Of a stretch of DNA of 64,000 nt, positions 46,570 through 58,000 are shown piece by piece. The DNA is from Cryptomeria japonica (lineage: Eukaryota; Streptophyta; Pinopsida; Cupressales; Cupressaceae). The position numbers were made by a program, and so were the translations under genes. Where the stretch lies: NCBI RefSeq assembly GCF_030272615.1, contig NC_081410.1, forward strand, positions 113,213,933 to 113,277,932. Reading direction: 5' to 3'. Positions within the stretch are counted from its first letter, which is position 1; each line of letters opens with the position of its first letter. The notes under the pieces were generated by a model. It saw only the letters and a program-made list of their open reading frames with translations. It made no database searches and had not been told where the DNA came from.

Positions 46570-48720
46570 CCTCTTATAATCATATAAACTTGTATTATAA
46601 GTATGGAAGGAAATGTTTTACTACCATTTTGTTAGCGATAACAATTACACCCATCTCTCTTGTTTATCCAAAGAAAATAATCAAAGATACCCTTTCAATA
46701 ATTTATTTTCCATCTCTATTTATTTAGATTATATTAGGGATTCTATGAGGAACTAAATCCAATTGAGAATCCAAATAGAAAAATCGTTCGATGTAAAAAT
46801 TATTTGTAAATATAAGATCATGGTTAATTACTATAGTTTTTGGAGTCGTGTATTTTTTTGAATAGTATTCATAAAGGTAGTTAAGCTATATTTCTTAACA
46901 CAAATGAGGTTTCTAAAGCACCAAAGTGTGCATAGTTGGTAAGATGACCCACAACAACTATGGTGAGTTTTCCTTCATATATGGATAAGCCTATGGTGAA
47001 ATCCATAGATACCTCCTCCCACCACTAACTTGGGATATATAAGGGGTACATAAGACCTTGATTTTTAATTGCCTTCCCTTTATTTGCTGACATACTGTGC
47101 ATATTACTAAAAAAATTTAACATCTCCCTTTTGCCACTTCCAAAAGAAATTTTGGTCAATTGTATCATAATTTTTCAAGAATACAAAGTTCCATTATATT
47201 GGAGAAGCATGCGGTTCTTTTAACATCTTAATTTAGCATGCAGTTCTTTTAACATCTTAAAATTAAGAGTTGAATTATTGCAAATATATAATTCCTTGTA
47301 CCATAAAATATATCCTTTCATACAATTTTTTTTCTAACATACATTAATCATGTTGGATTTTCTCAATAAAAGTTTGAGTATTAGAAGCCTCCCACACTTA
47401 TCTTTCCTCATTTACCCAATCCATTTGTACTGTGAAAATTTAATACATTAGTGAATACATGGTTTCATCTTGCCTCGATAAAGTATTAGCCATAATATTA
47501 TAATTTCCCTTCTTAAATATATGATCTCAAAATCATCCCAATATCTTTGTGACTAATTTTTTTGCTCCTCATATCAAAAAATCTATTCCAAGGAATATTT
47601 GATACCATCATGATTTTATTTTACCTTAATGTGTCTTTTCATAAGAGAAGGTGTTCATTGCTTGATTGTTTACAATATAGCTAACATTTTTTTTTCATAT
47701 ATTGGTTTCAACATTTTGTACCTTTGAATTAGTGGCTCTCAAATAGTATGTGTCTTCCTTCTAGTATGAGTACTACTCCTATGTCATCAATTGAAGCATC
47801 ACATGAACCAACATTATTTTTTTTAGAAAAAATTGTAGCTTTAAGATTAGATTCATGCACATGCCTTCCTTTAACTACTCGAATCTCCTTGTATTTTCCT
47901 TAATCCACTTTGAGGAATCCTTCTTAGATATTTAGTTGTGAGAGGTGATACTATGCTACTAATTGTTTAGAAATTGGTGATATTAACCTATAAGCCATAG
48001 GAAACCCCATAGGTTCTTGAGGGTTCTAAGTATTTTCCACTCTACAATAGCCATAATCTTATGAGGGTCCACTTTAAATCCACTTTGAATCTCTTTTGAG
48101 ACACCATATGAACCAAGTATTCCAGTTCTTTGACTCCAATTGCACACTTTGATAGCTTAGAATACAATTAATGCTACTAATTAATATCGAGAAGTTAATC
48201 AAAATGGCATAGATCTTCCTCCCAACTTTCCCCATATCTTAGGGTATCATTAAAATTACCAAAATAATTTTGTAAATTGGTTTGATGATAGAGCTCATCA
48301 AAATTTGAAATGTTGATGGTGCATTTGTGATATTAAAAGAAATTACCGAAAATTCATGGTGAACCTCATGAGTTTGAAAAATTGTCTTATGTACATCCTC
48401 ATCTCTAATTTTGATTTAACGATAATTAGTCTCAAGGTCATTTTTTGTAAATTAAACTTGATACCATTTATTCATACTAGAACAAGAACTTATATTTTAT
48501 GTAAATGTTGATCTATGTATAATCATAACACATGCTCCAAGTTTCATCCTTCTTTCACATCATTGCCCTTTAAGAGGACTAAGAACTTTAACTATGCTTG
48601 ATAATACTTTGCTCTACCATCTTGTGAACTATCTCCTCTATCTCACATTTTTATATATAGATATTTATAGAGTTTGATGTTCGGTGGTTGGATCCTTGGT
48701 GTTAGTTAAATCCCATGATT
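46570..48720 (-). pseudogene. Degenerate Ty3/gypsy pol (integrase to reverse transcriptase)
   Basis: On the minus strand 46895-46960 gives VVVGHLTNYAHFGALETSF (integrase core). About 48460-48270 gives DLETNYR, IKIRDEDVHKTIFQTHE, EFSVISFNITNAPSTFQILM, the gypsy RT block normally DLRSGYHQI ... PFGLTNAPATFQ. Between them RNase H is only faintly visible (about 47950-48150). Substitutions and indels are dense, so this is much older than the Tat element. The first part resembles 36180-36620. Confidence 0.8.
47208..47266 (+). repeat. 30-bp tandem duplication
   Basis: GCATGC(G/A)GTTCTTTTAACATC is followed by TTAAT-type sequence, twice in tandem with minor changes. Confidence 0.75.
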
Positions 48721-49590
48721 GTGATATTTCTTAGGAGATATAGATACTTGTAGATCTAATACTATATAAGCCTTTGAACATGATATATTTCTCATGAAAC
48801 TAATTGAACAAAAATCCACTCGCTCAATTCTTAAGTAGTTTTTACAATTGATGAAATCTTATCATTGTAGATACTTTGCACAAAACACTTAGACCTATTG
48901 TCCTTCCCTCTTAATGAAAGAACATGAGTAGTTTCATCTCAAATGTTTCCAAAGTAGTAAGCAACTCCACTCAAAATAATATATATTACACCCATTGAGA
49001 TATAAAATATTAGTGTTCCCCTAGAGATATAAAATAATATCTATTACACCCATAGAGATATCCTTCCCCTAGCATAGTTAGTGTTCCCCCAAAATGTTCC
49101 CCCAAAATCTAGAATTTTTCCCAATCATACAACTGAGAATAAAAACATTTGAAAATCTAAATCTTTAGATCAAACTAACATATCAACACAGAAAAACTGA
49201 CAGAAGCAAAAATTCAATTCCTGGTAAAAAGCTTGTTCAAATTGATGATCCCATAGAATCCGTTTTTCAACTCTATCATTCATAAAGATAAAAGTGCTAT
49301 TTAATCTATAAAATCAATGGATACGTTAATGACTTCCATCTTTATCAAGTGATTCATTCTGTCTGAACACGTGTATAATCTCTCTAAATTTGTTTAGACT
49401 TTACATCACGGACAATTGGTGTCCGAAGTCAATTTCTGGCATATAGCTCGGAGTGCATATTATTTAAACTAGATCCTTGAAAACTGTTTTATTTTTGACA
49501 AATTACTTAAATTTCTCTTTATTTTGTTAAAAACCCTACTTATAGAAAACAATCATCAGGATGGTCATATTTGAAAAAAAAAATTAAGCA
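48721..49590. other. No clear feature
   Basis: Low-complexity stretch with short repeated words around 48960-49100 (TATTACACCCAT(T/A)GAGATAT, AGTGTTCCCC). No coding signal. Confidence 0.4.
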
Positions 49591-49599
49591 CAAAATTTC

Positions 49600-49960
49600 C
49601 AAAAACAAAATCTCAACCTCAACAAATTGAACCAAACAAATATAAAAGAAAGTTGAAGAAGGATCTCCAATTTGGTAGATAAAAACAAAGTGCATGTGCG
49701 TTGGAGGAGGTCTGTCATAATTCTCAGACCACCAAACATTCAGAGAAAATGGCACTCCACCCACTCAAACAGATTTTGAAATTATAAATGTCTGTCCCAT
49801 TGGGAAGCCATGAAAGAGGTGAGGAAGCTAATGAATCGATTCACCCACTTCCTTCCCCCACGAGGACAAATCTGATTTCTGTAGTAATCAGATACTGAGA
49901 ATTTTTTTTAAGAAGATTGACAGATACTGAGAAAATGGTTGGGTTCTGAAAGGACGTCTA
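49600..49960 (-). repeat. Repeat R1, copy E (partial)
   Basis: Same orientation as copy D at 61960-62280: CCAATTTGGTAGATAAAAAC, ATTCTCAGACCACCAAACA and GGTGAGGAAGCT..TGA.TCGATTCA. It is interrupted relative to D after about 49860. Confidence 0.7.
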
Positions 49961-50710
49961 GACAAACATGGATTTTAGTCATATGGTTATTGATTCCGAG
50001 GCTGGTAAGTTTATTGTGTGTGAGCATTTTGATCTTTATTTTCTTCTAAATCTAACTTCTCTCACTCTCTTGATGTAGCATTTTGATCTCTATTTTCTAT
50101 AAATAAATAAAAATTAACATCTTATAATTTTCTGAGAGAAATAAGTAAAGAAGTGTATCTGTACTAAGTGGATCTATAAGATTAGGTACAATGGTGAGTT
50201 GCAAAGGTTTCTGACATTTTGCGAATCTGCTCAACATCAAAGAAGATGTTGGAATCCTAATTTCTCTCACATACATGAGAAGAACTGGAGTCTTACATAA
50301 AGATAAAAATACGATTTCTAAATATAATTTGCATGATGTAATTAACTGGAGTTTTGCATGAGTATGCATGTGATTACTTCTATTTTTAGCTGTTCTTTGA
50401 TGAATCTATTACCTCTATTTATTGAGGCAGTTGTAATACATCTTTCCATCAGTTAAATCCTTGATCATGTACATTAACTCTTTGTGTTATTGTTTGCTGT
50501 AAGAATCAATTTCTTTTCTGTGTATTCTATTCATTACATATGATTTCAGATTTTTCAAAAAATATATTAAATAAATGAAATGCAGACTAATTGTATATTT
50601 AAAATTCTATTTTAAGTCTCAAGATTTGTACATGCTAACTGCATAAAAGAAACAGTCCAATTGTTTTTAAGGATTGTTATCTCTGTAAAAAGATCCCCTT
50701 GTTGTTTAAT
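49961..50710. other. No recognisable feature
   Basis: AT-rich sequence; a 90-residue minus-strand frame at 50097-50369 shows no domain. Confidence 0.4.
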
Positions 50711-50711
50711 C

Positions 50712-50831
50712 AAGTGCATATTGATGTAATCTATTTATACAAATTGACAGAATAAAAATTTATATCTATTGAAGTGCATATTGATGTAATCTATTTATAC
50801 AAATTGACAGAATAAAAATTTATGCGTATAA
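50712..50831 (+). repeat. Exact-period 60-bp tandem duplication
   Basis: AAGTGCATATTGATGTAATC through AATAAAAATTTAT occurs twice with period 60 and essentially no differences over the shared part. Confidence 0.92.
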
Positions 50832-51020
50832 AGGTAGTTTAACTTATTTGTTTGGGTTTTAAGATCCTACATGTTAGATAATTAAGAAAATGATTAAATC
50901 AAGTTTATGTTGTCTAGCCAAGTGCTATCCAATTTAGAGAAGCGGGCACAAATTGATTATTCATCCATTCATTCACTTTTACAGTGTCATTATTGTTTCG
51001 TTTCAATAAACCAATTACTT

Positions 51021-51196
51021 GAAGTTTCAATAATAATCTGTAGTATTTATATTGATCTAAATGTGAAAAAATATTTATCTCTGTGGAAATATTTTATTTG
51101 ATTCTCTTGAAGTTTCAATAATAATCTGCAGTATTTATATTGTTCTAAAAGTGAAAAAATATTTATACCTGTAAAAGTATTGTACATCAAAGTTTT
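51021..51196 (+). repeat. 88-bp tandem duplication
   Basis: GAAGTTTCAATAATAATCTG begins at 51021 and again at 51109. The copies differ at several positions, so this is older than the neighbouring duplications. Confidence 0.85.
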
Positions 51197-51666
51197 TGTT
51201 TCTGATTCACTGTCATATATATGAGAATACTTACAAATTACAAAAATCGTTACATATTTTATATGGTTCAATCTGTACACCACCCCTTACAATAAAGCTT
51301 ACACCTAAACTAATATAGCTTAACATTTAATTTAATTTATTTTAATGAATTCTAAAATGCAACGGGTTACTGTACTTGTGTATTAAATTCTTACAAAATG
51401 AGTAGAATATTTAAAAATACATTACATTACTCCAGATTTGCCTGTGATTGGAGAAGGGAGAAACAACTACAGTTTAGAGAGAGAGCCTATGAGTGAGAAA
51501 AACATGGCAAAGCAAATTATGCTTCGCCCTATTTTCAGAAGCTTTTAAATTATTTTTAATAGATCAATGGATGCAGTTTTTTGGTTCTATTTTTAAAGTA
51601 TTTAGTAGAAACCATATTTTGAGGAGGATGTTTTTTGGTTTTTTCTTAGGTATCTACCTAACACTC

Positions 51667-51744
51667 GAGGCAAAAGACCTCATTGCTGTATGGGAATAGA
51701 AGATTGAGGCAAAAGACCTCATTGCTGTATGGGAATAGAAGATT
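51667..51744 (+). repeat. 39-bp perfect tandem duplication
   Basis: GAGGCAAAAGACCTCATTGC through GGGAATAGAAGATT occurs twice, at 51667 and 51706, without a visible difference. Confidence 0.93.
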
Positions 51745-52278
51745 GATATTTATAGGTGTCTTCTTATTATGCTTGGTAGCATAGTTGAGCTTATTGGTCT
51801 CCTATGGGGCTATGTTGGATGTTCCATAATCTTTTGGAGTGTTGGAATTGTGTGTAGCGTTATTATAGGGTAATTTGAGTTGTGGTAATTAATCTATTTT
51901 TCATGTTTGTCTTTGCTTCAAGGGCTTCATGGTTGCTATGTTAAATGTGTAGGTGGGTTGGAGTGAAGGGATATTTATCTTCATGCTATGAAGCTCTTAC
52001 ATGGTATAAGGGTATAGAGAGTGTATTGATTGAGTGTTGTATTGAATAAATATTGATTTGTACTCTTGGATGCTTGTCTTCTAAATATATTTGACTTATA
52101 GACTCAGCAAAATTCTTCCTTTATTCCAAGTAACCTTTTTATGATCCAAAAAGGACTTTCTCTTTTTACACGAGTGATTCCTCTACTTACAAGAGAATGA
52201 TGTTTGTGATAAGGAATAGAGGCCAATGTGATGAAACAAGTGTATACACCTAGGAGGCAAATTGTAAACTAAAATCCT

Positions 52279-52332
52279 GTGTGTGTGTGTGTATGTGTGT
52301 GCATGCGCGTGTGCCACATACACACACATGTG
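52279..52332 (+). repeat. GT/CA microsatellite
   Basis: TGTGTGTGTGTGTGTATGTG followed by TGCATGCGCGTGTG and CACATACACACACATGTG. The two halves are complementary, so the stretch can also fold back on itself. Confidence 0.88.
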
Positions 52333-52469
52333 TTTATATATACACTTGAAAGAAGAGAAAAAAATGGTATTTAATTTAATTTCCTACACTTGGATCTTGA
52401 ATGTATTGCAGACAAATAATTCTCAAGTATGTTTCAACACGACTTCCCTCATGAAATACATTCCATGTT

Positions 52470-54220
52470 TGACGAGGACAACTAAATCTATGGAGTTAAA
52501 CGATTTGAAAATCTCCTTTTTATTCAGTTTCCTCTTCAAGGTGTACTTCTATCATTGTTTGAGGTGGACAAATGCTATTAATGGCAAGGAAAGTAATATT
52601 TTTTTTATAGCCTCTAAAAAGGGTTATTTCCATTCTAGTTTATGTGAAACTGCCTTGTCTTCTAGCTCTGGGTTTTCAACTTTTAAGATGGGGGGAGGTT
52701 TAATTCAAATAGAGCTAGATTCTTGTGATAAATGGAAGGCTAATGTTTCCCTTTGGGAAAAAGTTGTTGAAGGTGATTTGACAAATTATGTGGTGGGTAC
52801 GAAGGGTTTCAACCCTACAATTTCAGATGAATTTGCTTAGTCATGAAAAAAAGGTGTTGTTCAAGTGGGGAAGTTGAAATTTACTATGTCGACAAAGACT
52901 ATTGTTGTGGTGATGGGGCTATTGATTAAGGGCAAGAATTTCCAAAATTATTCAAAAGGGTACCATAAAGAAAATTTTTAAATTTTTTGGGCCTAGGAGA
53001 GAAGGTGACCTACCACCAAAGCGGCTTCAAAACAAGTGATTCCCTAGTGTTTGGAAGGAAGCAGTCATGCTCTTGATGAAATTTGTCACTCTTGACAGAC
53101 ACTTCAAAAGGTTTCACTCTCAATTTTTCTTGATGCTCAATCAACTTCGGCATGGGGTAAGGATGAATTTCCCCTTTTGGATTTTATCCTCTTTTTTTCA
53201 ATCTATTGAGGTTGTCAAGCCAAAGGGATCCCTTCCCCTACATTAGGGGCTAATCTTTCATCTCTATAAGTTCCATTAGGATTTAGTCCCTTCCATTGGT
53301 CCCAATGTCAATCCCCCTATTTCAGAATTGGGTTTACGTCTATGTGTTGATCTTCCTGTCAATCAACGTGTTGTTTTTTATTCTAATAAACCACAAAACA
53401 TTCTACTACGGTTAATCCCTCTAGAAATGCTAAATCCAAGACCCCTTTGGGCCCCCCTATTGGTGAAACCTCAACTCAGATAATGATCATTGTTGAAGAG
53501 GAATATGAGGATATGACCTTCTCTTGATCTACTAGATTTGACTGGGCTCGAGATAATTCTGTGAGAAAAGAGGTTAACCCTCCATCCACCCATTCCCTCT
53601 ATGTCTCGCCTAATTCCTCCCCCTGTAGTGCCTTGTTTAAAGAGGAATTTCTCCTCTCTGTAGTGAAGGTTAATGAATTATGTGAAGGGATTAAATAACA
53701 TGAACTGGTTCTCCATTGGATTTGATTCGATTTGATGTGGCAAAAAAGAAGATTAACAAGCTCAAATCTATTGTTGAAGTGGAGGCCAAAGCCTCTTGTT
53801 GGGAAAATGATGAGAAAGAGAAAATGTTTTGGATAGAGGAGAGGGTGATTGAAAAATGAGAAGCAATGGATAATTCGGTTAAAGAGATCAAGGAGAAAAT
53901 TGGGAAAACAAAGAATGTGAATGATTTGGTTGAGATGGGGGGGGGTTCTGTAGGCTAGTTAGGCAGATATCAAGTGAAGTATGGAGAATATGTTCGACCA
54001 ACATGAAGAAATCACATAAAATAACACCGCTGATCTCTAAGACATTCAAGATAAGATAGAAAGGAGGCAAGAAAAGAAAAGAAGACATTTTGAGTCTCCT
54101 TCAACTATAGGACTAGAAGCATCGAATTCAAGGGTGAAAGCTTCATTGGATTTCCCGATTGTGTCCTCTGGGAAAGATTCCTCTAAAAGACTCACTACGC
54201 TGGATAAGGGTAAATAAATT
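52470..54220 (+). pseudogene. Unidentified coding remnant with coiled-coil segment
   Basis: The open frame 52283-52840 begins in a microsatellite, but its later part looks like protein: FSTFKMGGGLIQIELDSCDK, WKANVSLWEKVVEGDLTNYV. In other frames the coding look continues with VQVGKLKFTMSTKTIVVVMG and LIKGKNFQNYSKGYHKENF. At 53715-53935 it continues with a charged, heptad-like stretch, VAKKKINKLKSIVEVEAKAS and EKEKMFWIEERVIEK. Several frame changes and stops separate these. I recognise no family. An ORF1 or gag-like transposon protein is possible. Confidence 0.4.
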
Positions 54221-55508
54221 TGTGTGGAAAGGAAGTTGTATTTCTCTCCCACCTAATAAGCCATTTGTTTGTGCTTTCAGTGGGAGAGTTTTTCTTTTAA
54301 TTTTTTTGCTTTTATCTAGTCGCGTTTGGTTTCTTGTTTAGTTTTAGGTTTGTTAGTTTCCTGTCTTTTGATTGCTCTAGTTAGTAGCAGGTTTTTTATT
54401 ATGGGTTCTCATTCCTCATGAGTCCTAGGTTTTTTCACCATGATTGTGGTTATGTAAGGTTTGTGCCTCTCCCAATTTTATAAATATTTTTAGAACATTG
54501 TAAGAGAAAGATATTTTGTGTATATAAAATGTAGAAATGTTTGATATAGCTAAGGAGTTGTATGGTTTGATGTTTCCATGGTTGGTAATGATTACTTAGG
54601 AGGGATTGTGCTATGAATTCTCTCACATCACATTTATTGATATGCATGCTTTAAGGACTAGTTAGGTTGACATAGTTGTAAAGTATTGTAAAGGGTTTCT
54701 GTTAATCTTTCTCTTGATTGTGGGATCTTCTTGATTGGAGATGAATGTCAAAGTATGCCTGAATGTGTAATATTTCCTTTTCTTATATATATATAAATTA
54801 ATATATCTCATTGTATTGCAACCACATACTACTATCCTTCTTTCTTCTATATTATGTCTCTAGATATCTTTGTTAGAATGGGAGTAGCTATTAGTTCCCA
54901 CTTACTTGCATGATTTAGTAACACAAACTAATTAATATCTTAAGTAGGCATAAATGGACATATTTTCTCGTGCAATGATGCTAGTTTTTCCTTGAAGATG
55001 CATATGTGTAAGTAATGTTAGGGGAAATAATCAAGAGTTTAATAAATGTATTTATATTCATGGTTGCATGTGCATTATTGTGTCAAAAGGTTTAGTAATG
55101 AAGCTTGAAGGTTTAAATATGGATGTCAATAGAGTATTTTAGTTAATGAATAGTTGTGTTTCTCTTTAATTATATTATATGAGATCTCAAGGATAACCCT
55201 CCCAAGCTTTGTGGATCTTAGAGAAGAAGATGATTAACCCTATCTCCTCACTTATACTATATGTTCTCCAATATTTTTTATTTGTTTCTACCTCTCTACT
55301 TGTGTAGTGTGATCCCCTTCTACATGCGTGTTGTGTGTCTTTCCAAGACTATTAAAGCTACAATTTTGAAGGCCAACAATACACTTGAATAAGATTTGAG
55401 ATAAATACCCCCCTAGATTTTTAAGAGAAAAATTGATCATATAACTAAAAATAATCATATTTATTTTGAACTATAAAATTTCATTCATGTAAAACAAGGT
55501 CAAGTGGC
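54221..55508. other. No recognisable feature
   Basis: T-rich sequence with short chance frames only. Confidence 0.4.
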
Positions 55509-55741
55509 TTGCATATCAGCCAAGAAAATCAATTCTAAAGAAAATTATATGTTATTCCTTTAATAGAAGCATGACCATGATTCTATATTTTGAGATCAAA
55601 TCATACTTTAACTAAATCTAGACTTTGCATATCAGCCAAGAAAATCAATTCTAAAGAAAATTATATGTTATTCCTTTAATAGAGGCATGGCCATGATTCT
55701 ATATTTTGAGATTAAATCATACTTTATCTAAATCTAGACTT
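55509..55741 (+). repeat. 116-bp tandem duplication
   Basis: TTGCATATCAGCCAAGAAAA begins at 55509 and 55625. The copies are about 116 bp each with only a few differences (for example GAAGCATGACC against GAGGCATGGCC). Confidence 0.92.
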
Positions 55742-55974
55742 TGACAAAATCCTTGCAACCAACAACTTAGAACAATAATAGTACCTTGTCATCACATAAG
55801 ATTCATTATAATAAAAATTACATTATCAAGACAAAATAAATAAACTCCACATGGATGCATTTACTAGCACATATACAAGATGACCAACAAAACTAGAAAT
55901 AATTTATGCAACATATACCCAAATACATAAAAGAAAAAAAAAACCACACTACCCATAATAAACCAACAATGTTA

Positions 55975-56024
55975 AAAATTAATTCCTTTACTTCAGGTTA
56001 AAAATTAATTCCTTTACTTCTTAA
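55975..56024 (+). repeat. Short tandem duplication
   Basis: GTTAAAAATTAATTCCTTTA followed by CTTC occurs twice in a row with no visible change. Confidence 0.85.
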
Positions 56025-56124
56025 ATTTTCTCCAATGACTACCACTTTCTTCCTTCTTTTTGCTCAAAGATTTGTTCAGGAACTTCTTTTTGGGATATTA
56101 AGGCATAATGATATAATATATCAA

Positions 56125-56274
56125 TGGTGGGCTTCTTTTTTTTTTTGTTGAGTTAAGGATATCTATACGATTTATTAAGTTGACCGAAACTAATCCTCTA
56201 GAAATACATGCAACCACCCACAAACCCAAACCTTGAAATCAGACTCAAGAGCATATGAGTTGGTGGGCTTCTTT
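56125..56274 (-). mobile_element. Short retrotransposed insert with 14-bp target duplication
   Basis: TGGTGGGCTTCTTT lies at 56125-56138 and again at 56261-56274. The 122 bp between begins with a T run (about 56136-56145), which is a poly(A) tail on the minus strand, preceded there by TAAATCGTATAGATATCC. This is the mark of L1-style insertion of a heavily 5'-truncated non-LTR element. The parent family is not identified. Confidence 0.75.
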
Positions 56275-57987
56275 ATTTTAGTTACGTTGAATATGCATCG
56301 ATGTAGTACCTTTTGATTTTATGATCCATCTTATAAAATTATGGTCATAAATTTATGGCACAAAAAGATAATTTAATTTCACTGTTCTTACTTTGCTTTG
56401 GAGATCCAAGGGCACCTTTTATAAGATAAATGGGGAGTCCAACTTGAAGTTACCGACTGCCTGGACCTATTTTAGTGAGCTATCAGATCCCCTTCTAAAG
56501 CTTGTAGAGCCTTGGGTGTTGATTCCGATGTTCCTTGGAATGTGGCCGACCTTTTCCCACGATCTATACTTCATCCTTTGAATTTTCCAGAGGAATCCCT
56601 TGGTGGAGGCCAACCTTGTTGGTTTTACACATTAGGTCTTATTCTTCGGGTTTTGATCCTTTTTTGGGCTGATGGGATCCCTTTGGATCATACATATAAT
56701 TTTACTTGTGCATTAGAATGTATGAATCGAACAATCAAGTAGCGAGACTAAGTGTAGAAGATAGATCTCAAGATTGAAGGTCTCGGATTTCCTCCATCAT
56801 ATCTTTGTGTTTCCATTGTGTTTACTCTTGTTGACCAGTCCAGATTGATCTCTTTGAGGTCCCTCCTAACCGGTGACTACTTCACTAGTTTTCATCATAA
56901 TCTTCACATTGGATGATGTGATGCATTACACAGTTTGAAAGAATTCCATACATGGACTATAGTGAAGATGCAAATTAAATTGGAAAGTATTGCACACATA
57001 GTAACGTTTTAGGTACAAGACCTCACTTGTATACCTATAGTAATGGGGTACATAGTAGCTATAGTACTGTGCATGCAATAATAAGTTTGTTGGATTTAAC
57101 TAATCTATAAATGATTATGTTGTATGGATAAATTAATCTACATAAATAATTTAGGGTAATAATTGAATGTAAATAATTAAAAAAAAATTACCCTAGATTA
57201 AGTTAAGCGTTAGGTTGATAGACACAAAACATGAATATTTGGAAATTAAATGTAGATGATAGATGCACTTAACTTCACGAATAATGATGAAGTAACATCA
57301 TTTATATCATGTTATGATTATTTTCCACAAATATCTTGATCTTTGTGTAATCTCAGAGTTCATTGTGGTTAATATTTTAGTTCCTCATGTTTGAAGCTAA
57401 GTGCCACAACATGGGTCTCATTCATGGTGTGAACATGGTCATGTAGGAAGGAATTGGAAAAATATGTGTGGAGATATGTTATCCTTGTGCCACCATCTTA
57501 ACCAAAATATAATATAATGTTGTACAAACATATACCAAGCCAACTTATAATGACTAGTACAATTGGGGATTGAAATTTGAATGCTTGACTTAAAGGTTCA
57601 ATCACCTACTTCATAAAATTGAATAAATTCAATTATGCACAATGCAAAACTAGGCAAGGGAAATGATTAATTCAACATGGGAATCAAATGTATGAAGATA
57701 AGTTTTAATTTAAAGGAATAAAATGGGGAGTATATTGGGTGTAACATAAATATAGACGAGAGATACGATAGATGCAAATGAGAGTGAAAATAGATTGATA
57801 TAAATAAAGGTATGAAGTAAACCTAGTACAAAATATTTAAATACATAACTAAATTAATTACATTCCATCAAATAAACTTAAAAATAAATAAAAAATTAAA
57901 GAATTCAAATATCATCCTTATAATTACATACACTTAGACTTTAAAAAAAATAAATAAATAAATAATATTAATCAATAACATAAGTTT
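56275..57987. other. No recognisable feature
   Basis: Short chance frames only (56393-56581, 56512-56742). The sequence becomes very AT-rich toward 57900-57990. Confidence 0.45.
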
Positions 57988-58000
57988 AAAATAACTAAAA
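57988..58000. repeat. LINE target duplication, left copy
   Basis: AAAATAACTAAAA, repeated at 61385-61397. It is preceded by GTTT, giving the TTTAAAA context favoured by L1-type endonucleases. Confidence 0.88.

Noticed and set aside
52283-52380. N-terminus MCVYVCACACATYTHMC of the 185-residue frame as a Cys-rich peptide
   Set aside because: It is the translation of a GT/CA microsatellite.
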